A stretch of 64,000 nucleotides of DNA from Bog-473 sp963807675. Its GTDB lineage: Bacteria; Actinomycetota; Acidimicrobiia; Acidimicrobiales; RAAP-2. The stretch is taken from contig CAWECP010000002.1 of the NCBI GenBank assembly GCA_963807675.1, positions 186,001 to 250,000 of the forward strand, given 5' to 3'. Positions 57,981 through 64,000 of the stretch are shown piece after piece. The number at the start of each line of letters is the position of its first letter. Position 1 is the stretch's first letter. Below the pieces are notes generated by a model. It did not search any database. It was not told where the DNA came from and was given only the letters and a program-made list of their open reading frames with translations. Both the position numbers and the translations under genes were made by a program.

Positions 57981-59078
57981 ATGACCTTCGTTCCTTACGA
58001 CCGGCCGATCCGGGCTGCCTTCGTCGGTCTCGGCCGCATCTACGACCTGAACGTCCGCGCCTACGTGGAAAACCCGGACGTCGAGGTCGTTGCGCTCGTT
58101 GATCCCGATCCGCAGCGTCGTGCCCAGCGCCAGGCCGATTGGCCCGAGGCTCGCACGTTCGCCACGGCAACCGAGCTGGCGTCGGATGGCCCGGCGGTCG
58201 ATGCAGTCGAGGTGCTGCTTCCGATCCCGCTCCACGTGGAGGGGGTCTGCGAGATGCTCGGGTACGGCTGGCACCTGAACTTGCAGAAGCCGATGTGCAG
58301 CGACCTGGGCGAAGCCCAGCAGATGCTCGAGGCGGCCCGGGCGAACGACCGCGTCCTGCGGGTGATGGAGAACTATCTGTTCTACGAGCCGCTGCAGAGG
58401 CTGAAAGAGACGGTCGAGTCGGGGGACCTCGGCGCGGTGAGCGGCTACCACATGAAGATGGTGGGCAGCGGCCGTGGTGGCTGGGACGTGCCGCGGTCCA
58501 GCTTCGAATGGCAGTTCGCACAGATGCGCCGCGGCAGGGGCATCTTGGTGTTCGACGACGGCTGGCACAAGCTCTCCACGGCGCTGTGGCTTTTCGGCCC
58601 GCTGCGGGAGGTGCGGGCCTGGGTGGGCGGCACCGAGGTCCTGACGGATATCGAGATCGACGCGCCGACCACCATCGTCTGGGAGCACCAGAACGGCATC
58701 CGCGGCGTGTGGGACATCACCTTGGCGCCCGACATGTATCTCCGCTCCGACTACTACACCAATGACGAACGCTGGGAGGTGACGGGTCGGCGCGGCTACT
58801 CACGGGTGAACCGGTGCACCGGCCGGGGGATTCAACAACCGAGCCTCGAGACCTACGTTGACGGCGAGATGCGGACCTACCACGCGCTCGACGACGACTG
58901 GGCCAGCAGCTTCCGGGACTCCGGACGGCACTGGCTGCGCTGGCTCCGTACCGGCGAGGGTCCTCTGCTCTGGAGCGCAGAAGATGCCGTCGAGGTGTTG
59001 CGGTTCGCTCTCGCTGCGTACGCCAGCAGCGCGGCGGGCGGTCTGGGCATCGACCCAGCGTCGATCCGGGCGGGTTGA
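57981..59078 (+). CDS. Gfo/Idh/MocA-family oxidoreductase
   Basis: 365 residues. AAFVGLGRIYDLNVRAYVENPDVEVVALVDPD is the Rossmann nucleotide-binding region, VEVLLPIPLHVEGV and LNLQKPMCSDL contain the conserved Lys-Pro, and FDDGWHKLSTALWLFGPL is the active-site helix with Asp and His. A sugar or cyclic polyol derivative is the likely substrate. It has a GGGAGAAGG motif upstream of the ATG and follows the esterase closely, so the two may share a transcript. Confidence 0.88.
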   Translation: MTFVPYDRPIRAAFVGLGRIYDLNVRAYVENPDVEVVALVDPDPQRRAQRQADWPEARTFATATELASDGPAVDAVEVLLPIPLHVEGVCEMLGYGWHLNLQKPMCSDLGEAQQMLEAARANDRVLRVMENYLFYEPLQRLKETVESGDLGAVSGYHMKMVGSGRGGWDVPRSSFEWQFAQMRRGRGILVFDDGWHKLSTALWLFGPLREVRAWVGGTEVLTDIEIDAPTTIVWEHQNGIRGVWDITLAPDMYLRSDYYTNDERWEVTGRRGYSRVNRCTGRGIQQPSLETYVDGEMRTYHALDDDWASSFRDSGRHWLRWLRTGEGPLLWSAEDAVEVLRFALAAYASSAAGGLGIDPASIRAG

Positions 59079-59085
59079 CCGACGC

Positions 59086-59499
59086 TCACCGCGCTGGTGC
59101 CCTCCAGAAGAACTCGAGCTGGATGTTGTCGGGGTCACGGAACGTCAGCATGGCGTTGTGGGTGTACTCGGGCTCCTTGACTCCGGAGTGCGCAATGCCC
59201 AGTCGGTCCAACCGGTCCGCCCATTCGTCGAGGTCCTCGCGGCGCTCCACCAAGAACTCCAGGTGATCGAGACCCGTATGGAACTCGCTGAAGCGTTCCC
59301 CGGGATGCTCGCGATGACCGACGAGGCAGAGGACGAGCTGACTCTTCGGCTCGACGAGGGCGATGTATCGCATGTGGCCGTCTTCGCCTGCGAAGTCGTA
59401 CAGCACTTCTAGGCCCAAGAGCTCTGAATACCACGATGCACTGGTCACAGGGTCACGGACGGTCAGATTGACCTCGACACGACCGGAGATCGAGGGCAC
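59086..59499 (-). CDS. VOC/glyoxalase-fold protein
   Basis: 137 residues, two beta-alpha-beta-beta-beta modules: VEVNLTVRDPVTSASWYSELLGLEVLYDF and TGLDHLEFLVERREDL..., ending FRDPDNIQLEFFW, whose final Glu is the usual metal ligand. VOC proteins bind a divalent metal and include glyoxalases, dioxygenases and resistance proteins; the role is unknown. The GTG at 59499 gives the family-like N-terminus; a TTG at 59526 is possible. It converges on the MocA gene with an 7-base gap. Confidence 0.85.
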   Translation of the reverse strand: MPSISGRVEVNLTVRDPVTSASWYSELLGLEVLYDFAGEDGHMRYIALVEPKSQLVLCLVGHREHPGERFSEFHTGLDHLEFLVERREDLDEWADRLDRLGIAHSGVKEPEYTHNAMLTFRDPDNIQLEFFWRAPAR

Positions 59500-59562
59500 C
59501 GCGTGGAGTCTGTCAGCTCCCCCCAACCAGAGGAAACGGGCGTCCGTGGAGCGTCTCCGGCT

Positions 59563-59889
59563 CTAGGGTTCGGTGGCCGTCCAGCCGCGACGACGAAGCT
59601 CGTCGGCGAGGCGTTCCGAAGGCAGAGAGCTCATCATTTGCTCCTGGGCGGAGTGCCGCCACGCCGGCGCGGCAAGGGCAGGGTTTCCGTCGGACTCTGC
59701 GTCCAGGAGCTGGGCGATGAACGCGTCCGCTTCGTCGCGGGAGAACTTTCCGGCCGCCTGACGCTGGGTAAAGCCCATGGGGCCACGGGCATCGCGAAAG
59801 TCCGAGTGCCCGGCGCCTTTGAGGAGGTCGAGGAGCTCTCTCACCTGTTTTGCCGAGGCCGGTGGACCCGACTGTTGACCAAATGCCAT
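59563..59889 (-). CDS. Small conserved hypothetical protein
   Basis: 108 residues, soluble and helical. The central block GHSDFRDARGPMGFTQRQAAG and the KFSRDEADAFIAQLLDAES helix are familiar from small actinobacterial proteins of unknown function, which are often found singly. No catalytic residues can be singled out. It lies alone between the VOC gene and a second small gene on the same strand. Confidence 0.7.
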   Translation of the reverse strand: MAFGQQSGPPASAKQVRELLDLLKGAGHSDFRDARGPMGFTQRQAAGKFSRDEADAFIAQLLDAESDGNPALAAPAWRHSAQEQMMSSLPSERLADELRRRGWTATEP

Positions 59890-59993
59890 TGCGGGGCATT
59901 CTTGCCCACTTGACCATGAAGCAGTGGGAGCCTCCCGAGCGGTCGCCGAGACGGGGGCCCGGCCGGGTTCGCTGGGCCTCGATCAATCAGCGG

Positions 59994-60290
59994 TCATAGA
60001 TGGACGACGCGACGGATGTCGTCGATCGAAAGTTCGGCTGTTTGGTGGCCACCGCATTGAGCGCAATCCCGGGTGTGTCGCCAAGATTGGATCTGACGGG
60101 TGTGTGCCGCGTTCAGATAGATGGTGAACGCCTCGACCTCCGGCTCCAGATGGAGACCCCAGTACGGACGCCATTCGGTCGTCACCGGCCGATCCGCGAC
60201 CTCGATGCCCTTCAAGATCCGGCAGTACTGCTTGTGCTCGTTGTCGAAGATCCAGGTGCTATGGCATGACTCCAGAACGATGGCGTCCAC
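59994..60290 (-). CDS. Small hypothetical protein with a C-terminal CxxC/His motif
   Basis: 98 residues. The core reads IVLESCHSTWIFD, EWRPYWGLHLEPEVEAFTIYLN and a tail SWRHTRDCAQCGGHQTAELS, whose Cys-x-x-Cys-Gly-Gly-His could bind a metal. A GTG at 60290 is preferred (CATGGT lies 6 bases upstream); a longer frame to 60386 lacks similarity. It is next to the TnpB element but has no transposon feature itself. Function unknown. Confidence 0.6.
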   Translation of the reverse strand: MDAIVLESCHSTWIFDNEHKQYCRILKGIEVADRPVTTEWRPYWGLHLEPEVEAFTIYLNAAHTRQIQSWRHTRDCAQCGGHQTAELSIDDIRRVVHL

Positions 60291-60472
60291 GACACAACCA
60301 TGGTCCGAACGTCTGAATCTACGCGTTGAGGAACCTGGAAACCCCCTGAGGACCTCATTGCAATTGGGTGACGCAGACAACGACACGCACTGGACCCGAT
60401 CCAGGTTCGCTTCTCAGGTCACCTCCATCTGATCCGTTCGGCGTGCTCAGCTCAACGAGGGTTCGGCAGCAA

Positions 60473-60503
60473 GGTGTGGTCATGGTTGACAAACTGTCAC
60501 ACC
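60473..60503. repeat. Imperfect palindrome upstream of tnpB
   Basis: GGTGTG (60473-60478) pairs with CACACC (60498-60503), and TGACA-AAC-TGTCA (60487-60499) lies inside. IS605-type ends contain subterminal hairpins; this is a candidate left end, or an operator. Confidence 0.45.
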
Positions 60504-60522
60504 CCGCGACGACACTGACGTC

Positions 60523-61982
60523 ATGGGAACGGGCGAGGATCAGGGCTCTACACCCGTGGCGTCGTCTTCACCCTCGACCCCACCCCAGCCCAAGAGCGCC
60601 TCTTGCGCAGCTACGCCGGCGCCGGGCGCTTCGCCTACAACTGGGTGGTCGGGCAGGTCTCAGCGAACCTGGCTACCCGGCGATCCGAGCGCGAGGCCGG
60701 TGTTGCGGAAACGGAGCTGACACCTGCCCTCTCCTGGTCTTCCTACGGCCTGTCCAAGGCCTGGAATGAGTCGAAGGCTGAGGCGGCGCCGTGGTGGTCA
60801 GAGGTCTCCATGCATGCCTTCCGCTCGGGTATCACCGCTGCGGCCGATGCTCTGGCCAACTTCAGTGACTCGAAGAAGGGCGAGCGCAAGGGCAGACGGG
60901 TCGGGTTCCCGCACCACAAGAGTCGCCGGCGAGCCACACCTTCGGTCTCCTTCGTCGAGATCAACCACCAGCTGTCGTGGCTGGCCCCCGACCGTCACCA
61001 CGTCCGCCTCATGCTGCCCCAGTCCACCCCGGACCCCGACGTCCGCCGTCGCCGGGAGCATCTCGGCTGGATCCACACCACCGAGTCGACCCGGCGTCTC
61101 TACAAGCTGGTGGAGTCCGGCCGGGCCACCATCCAGAAGGTGACCATCAGCTACCGGGGCGGGCGCTGGCAGGTGGCTTTCTCGGTGCGCCACCTGGTCG
61201 CACCACCTGTGCCAGCCAGGGCCAAGGGCGCGGCCGGACGAGTGGTGGGTCTCGACGCCGGCCTGGTCCACCTGGCCACATCGTCGGTCCCGGTGGCTGG
61301 ACTGACTGACGACGATGGCCACGTGGCCAACCCGGCTGTGCTCTCCGCGCATCTCGCACACCTCAAGAAGCTGGACCGCGCCATCGCACGCTGTGAGCGT
61401 GGGTCGAAGAATCGAGCCCGCCTGCTCAAACGACGGGCCCGCCTCCATGGAGCTATCGCCAAGACGCGGGCCCTCGAGCTGCACCGCGTCACCAACGAGC
61501 TGGTGCGCAGCTTCGGGATCATCGGCATCGAGGACCTCAACCTGGCCGCCATGGGCCGGCGCAAGGGCCGCCTGGGCCGTTCCGTCGCCGATGCCTCCCT
61601 CGGGGAGCTGCGGCGCCAGCTCACCTACAAGACGGCCGATCGTGGCAGTGTCCTGGTCACCGTCGACCGCTTCTACCCCTCGTCGAAGACCTGTTCATCC
61701 TGCGGCACGGTGAGAGCCAAGCTGGACCGCGGGACGAGGATCTTCGACTGTGGACACTGCAACGTCGTTCTCGACCGAGACGTCAACGCAGCGCGCAACA
61801 TCGCTCGAGAGGCTGGGAGGCTTCTCGAGCAGCAAGAACACAGACCTGTCGCCGGGCTACGACCGGAGACACCTCGCCAGGCGGGTGACGCGCCAGCGTC
61901 ACCTTCGCCGGCCGAGGGAAACGACGACCCGAGGCCGCGTGAGACCCGACGAGCTCAGGCTCGGACGGCAGCGGCCGCCTGA
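60523..61982 (+). CDS. tnpB: TnpB, RNA-guided nuclease of IS605-type elements (frame broken near the 5' end)
   Basis: 459 residues from TTG 60603, about 486 if the natural ATG at 60523 is joined. The RuvC-like site is complete: Asp218 (VGLDAG), Glu310 (GIEDLN) and Asp393 (DRDVNAARN), numbered from 60603. A zinc ribbon has Cys364, Cys367, Cys383 and Cys386. The family N-terminus (YTRGVVFTLDPTPAQERLLRSYAG) is encoded from about 60549 but has no start codon in its frame; ATG 60523 is one frame off, so one base seems to be missing between about 60530 and 60548. The nuclease core is intact, so the protein could be active if translated. The tail after residue 405 is long and low in complexity. Confidence 0.9.
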
Positions 61983-62079
61983 GGGCGGAACCAAGCGGCA
62001 CGGCCCTTTCCGGATCTCCGAGGGGTAGTGCGTAGGACTTGGACGGGGTGTCGGCAACGGCATCCGGTTCGCAGCAGGA

Positions 62080-62105
62080 GTGGACGGTTTTTATCAACCA
62101 TCCAC
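62080..62105 (+). terminator. Stem-loop downstream of tnpB
   Basis: GTGGACGGTT (62080-62089) and AACCATCCAC (62096-62105) pair over 10 bases with one mismatch and a TTTATC loop. It may terminate the tnpB transcript and the converging reductase transcript, or be the right end of the element. Confidence 0.5.
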
Positions 62106-62123
62106 CCCACCTTGCTGCCGAAC

Positions 62124-62612
62124 CTAGCTCAACGCGAAGACGGGGTGGCGGGCGGCGACGGCGAGCCACTCATTGTCGTCGGCGTCAGGCGTGATGCCGT
62201 CGAAGAACATGCCCGTCTCGAACTTCCACTTGCGCAGGTAGGCGCGCAGGACCTCGATGCTGTCGGAGGGCGCCACTTCGGTGGCGGTGCAGATGCGGCG
62301 CCGGCGACCGAGGATCAGCACCATGTGGCCCCCGGCGTGGCGCACGTTGCGCACCCACTGGGTCTCGCCCCGCGGCGCCACCAGGTACTCGGTCCCCTCG
62401 ATGGTGAGCAGGTTGACCGGCGTGTGGTGGAGCTCGCCGGTGGTGCGCCCGCGGTGCTCGAGCACCCGGGAGCCCCAGACGCTCAGGCCGAGCCGGGTCA
62501 AACCCTTGACGGCCCGGTTGAAGACGTGGCGGGTGAACCAGTCGGGACGCCGGTAGTGGGCGGCGGCCGAGGTCTCGGGGGTGCCGCTGGCGGGGACGGT
62601 CATGGTGGTCAT
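62124..62612 (-). CDS. Deazaflavin (F420)-dependent nitroreductase-family protein
   Basis: 162 residues, split beta-barrel of the Ddn/nitroreductase family. VLEHRGRTTGELHHTPVNLLTIEGTEYLVAPRGETQWVRNVRHAGG is the cofactor-binding block (GR-x-TG and RGETQW), a variant of the motif in the gene at 20283. AGGAGGCTCCG directly before ATG 62612 is a strong ribosome binding site. It is divergent from a TetR regulator across a 118-base region full of inverted repeats, so it is the likely target of that regulator. Confidence 0.9.
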   Translation of the reverse strand: MTTMTVPASGTPETSAAAHYRRPDWFTRHVFNRAVKGLTRLGLSVWGSRVLEHRGRTTGELHHTPVNLLTIEGTEYLVAPRGETQWVRNVRHAGGHMVLILGRRRRICTATEVAPSDSIEVLRAYLRKWKFETGMFFDGITPDADDNEWLAVAARHPVFALS

Positions 62613-62655
62613 CGGAGCCTCCTGCTGGTGCCGGGGGGTGGTGCCGGACTTCACG

Positions 62656-62705
62656 AACAGTGACAGTAACTGAGAACACTGTTCTTGTCAAGTACTTGTG
62701 TTCTC
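62656..62705. promoter_or_regulatory. Nested inverted repeats, likely TetR operator
   Basis: Three palindromes overlap: AACAGTG...CACTGTT (62656-62662/62677-62683), AGAACA-C-TGTTCT (62673-62685) and GAGAACAC...GTGTTCTC (62672-62679/62698-62705). They lie between the reductase and TetR starts, as expected for an autoregulated divergent pair. Confidence 0.7.
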
Positions 62706-62730
62706 GCTCTGGAACGGTCACACTGGGCGG

Positions 62731-63439
62731 GTGACGGTCTCGGCCCCCCGCACGGCTCGCGAGCGGGTGCGCGAGGAGATGACGGCCGAGATCCTGGCCG
62801 TGGCCCGCGAGCACGTCGGGCGCGAGGGCGCGGCGGCCCTGTCCCTGCGCTCGATCGCCCGCGACCTGGGCATGGCGCCCTCGGCGCTCTACCGCTATTT
62901 CGACGGGCGCGACGCGCTGCTCAACGCGCTCGATTTTGGCCGCCTACGAGTCGCTGGCCGAGGCGGCCGAGTCAGCGCCGGACGTCGCCCGGCGTCGGGA
63001 GGCGTCGGACGCCGAGCACTTCCTGGAGGTGCCCCGGGCGGTGCGGGACTGGGCCCTCGGGCACCCGCACGAGTGGGGCCTCATCTTCGGGACCCCGGTG
63101 CCCGGCTACCAGGCGCCCGAGGACACCGTGGTGCCCTACGCCCGGATCGCGGCGGCCATGGTGCGCCCGGTGCTCGAAGCCAAGGAGGCGGGGCGGCTGC
63201 GGCCGGCGCCGGGAGGCGACGTGCCGGCGGAGTTGCGGGCCGCCGTGGCGCCGGTGAGCGAAGGGCTCCTGCCCGGCATGCCGGTGGCCAAGGTGGTGCT
63301 GGCGGTCCAGGCCTGGGCCACCCTCGTCGGCATCATCAGCCTCGAGGTGTTCGGCCACTGGCGCCACACCGTCCTCGACCCCGGCGTGCTCTTCGAGGCG
63401 ACCGTCCGGGACATGGCGCGGTCCATCGGGTTGGAGTGA
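62731..63439 (+). CDS. TetR-family transcriptional regulator (frame broken near 62930)
   Basis: About 235 residues if repaired. The N-terminal TetR helix-turn-helix is complete (EILAVAREHVGREGAAALSLRSIARDLGMAPSALYRYFDGRDALLNAL). The ligand domain continues in another frame from AAYESLAEAAESAPDVA, with a WHG-type C-terminal domain (HPHEWGLIFGTPVPGYQAP). The break lies around GCGCTCGATTTTGG, where one extra C turns ALILAAY into ALDFGRL. It starts at GTG 62731 just after the operator. It probably represses itself and the divergent F420-type reductase. Confidence 0.85.
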
Positions 63440-63472
63440 GGGCGCGGCGGGGACGATGGTCACCGGAACCCG

Positions 63473-63724
63473 TCAGTCGAGCTGGGAGCGGAGCGCCTCG
63501 GGCCCGCTCGTACAGCTCCTTCCACTGGTCCGCCGGCAGGAGGTCCGCGAGGGCGACCAGCAGGCCGCGCTGTCGGCCAGCTCGGCCAGTTCCTTGCTCG
63601 CCTCCCCGGTCTTGATCACCGAGAAGGGCAGCGCGATGTTCAGCAGCGTCGTCGGCGCGTGCAGGCCCGGCTTGGCGACGTCGTCGGTCTTCGCTTTGTG
63701 CTCGGACTTGGCCACGCGGGCCAT
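63473..63724 (-). CDS. Small hypothetical protein with two compensating frame shifts
   Basis: 83 residues. The N-terminal half (MARVAKSEHKAKTDDVAKPG, then LHAPTTLLNIALPFSVIKTGEASKELAELADSAA) is followed by a Cys/Arg/Ser-rich stretch unlike it, then EALRSQLD. Reading the middle in the neighbouring frame gives LLVALADLLPADQWKELYERA, a regular amphipathic helix that joins both ends smoothly. One C is missing after GCGGCC and one C is extra in GGGCCCGAGG. The true protein is therefore probably a continuous helical one of the same length; function unknown. Confidence 0.6.
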   Translation of the reverse strand: MARVAKSEHKAKTDDVAKPGLHAPTTLLNIALPFSVIKTGEASKELAELADSAACWSPSRTSCRRTSGRSCTSGPEALRSQLD

Positions 63725-63802
63725 TGTGCGCCGGGGCGCGTCACGCCGCAAGCGGTGCCCTTGGGGTGTGCGTCCTGCGGGACCGGCCCGGAGGCCGGCC
63801 GA

Positions 63803-64000
63803 TCAGCCCAGGACGGGCAGCTTCACCTCGATGCCGTGGTTGGCCAGGAAGAGGAGCTTGTGCTCGAGGGCGTTGTGCCAATCGACCATGTCCTTGTCGA
63901 ACTGCATGCGGTCGCCTTCTTCGCACGCGTGCTCCAGCTCGTCGAACGCCAGGTCTTCTGCGTCGAGCAGAGCCCGGTACTTCAAAAGGAAGTGATCGTC
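63803..64000 (-). CDS. Hypothetical protein, C-terminal part (runs off window)
   Basis: The last 65 residues of a protein whose start lies beyond the window: the frame is open to base 64000 and reads DDHFLLKYRALLDAEDLAFD. It is a highly acidic helical segment with several aromatic and His residues (FDKDMVDWHNALEHKLLFLANHGIEVKLPVLG). No family is recognised. Confidence 0.55.
   Translation of the reverse strand, partial: DDHFLLKYRALLDAEDLAFDELEHACEEGDRMQFDKDMVDWHNALEHKLLFLANHGIEVKLPVLG

Larger units (their letters stand above)
60473..62105 (+). mobile_element. Solo TnpB element (IS200/IS605-like), ends tentative
   Basis: A tnpB gene without tnpA, flanked by a palindromic motif on the left (60473-60503) and a stem-loop on the right (62080-62105). 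These hairpins are plausible left and right ends, but the true insertion point and target motif cannot be set from one copy. The part after the zinc ribbon to about 62040 is where the guide (omega) RNA of TnpB systems would be encoded. Confidence 0.4.

Overview
The window is a high-GC actinobacterial chromosome segment, most likely from an uncultured member of the Acidimicrobiia. That placement is an inference from gene content: a GuaB3-type IMP dehydrogenase next to guaA, F420-type nitroreductase-family enzymes, HrcA/CIRCE control of groES-groEL, a stand-alone B12-binding domain beside sucCD, and very GC-rich codon use. No rRNA, tRNA or CRISPR array was seen.

Layout. 1-2.2 kb: the N-terminal part of a GH13 alpha-glucosidase and a tandem pair of paralogous exported proteins, all on the minus strand. 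2.3-4.5 kb: CIRCE-groES-groEL and a hairpin terminator. 4.6-11 kb: a giant exported NHL-repeat protein and a GT39-type membrane glycosyltransferase, both interrupted by one-base frame breaks. 11-15 kb: a methyltransferase, a Nudix CoA pyrophosphatase, a hydrolase, a hydratase and a small membrane protein. 15-20.2 kb: guaB3-guaA-pcrA, tightly packed. 20.3-24.3 kb: an F420-type reductase, a B12-binding domain, sucC-sucD and a membrane protein. 24.7-29.6 kb: an ion channel whose frame runs without a stop into purN, then purH, folD, a cupin isomerase and metF (purine and one-carbon metabolism). 29.8-34.5 kb: an orphan FtsX-type permease, a toxin-antitoxin-like pair with a decayed duplicate of its first gene, and a PPK2 polyphosphate kinase.

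34.7-42.8 kb holds the most unusual part: a four-gene minus-strand operon of exported proteins. Two are small, one carries Ig-like plus RTX-like calcium-binding repeats, and one is a 1,500-residue Ig-like and glycine-rich protein. Three of the four share an A-Y-F/Y motif just after the signal segment. The last three genes are joined by ATGA overlaps, and a roughly 790-base leader region lies upstream. This looks like a cell-surface or matrix assembly locus.

43.6-46 kb: icd and mdh (TCA cycle). 47-51 kb: a conserved trio of circularly permuted ATP-grasp, alpha-E and transglutaminase-like proteins, followed by an ACT protein. 51-60 kb: assorted enzymes (two DinB-like proteins, two Gfo/Idh/MocA oxidoreductases, a GNAT, a PLP decarboxylase, an HSL-type esterase, a VOC protein) and a DUF347 membrane protein. 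60.4-62.1 kb: a lone TnpB gene with a damaged 5' end. 62.1-64 kb: an F420-type reductase divergent from a TetR regulator across an operator-like palindrome cluster, then two small minus-strand genes, the second running off the window.

Two window-wide themes stand out. Many genes have a TANNNT hexamer 6-8 bases before the start codon and no ribosome binding site, which indicates leaderless transcripts and helps fix start sites. There are also nine single-base frame breaks, mostly in or beside G/C runs and including one compensating pair inside a tiny gene. This suggests uncorrected assembly indels at least as strongly as real gene decay.
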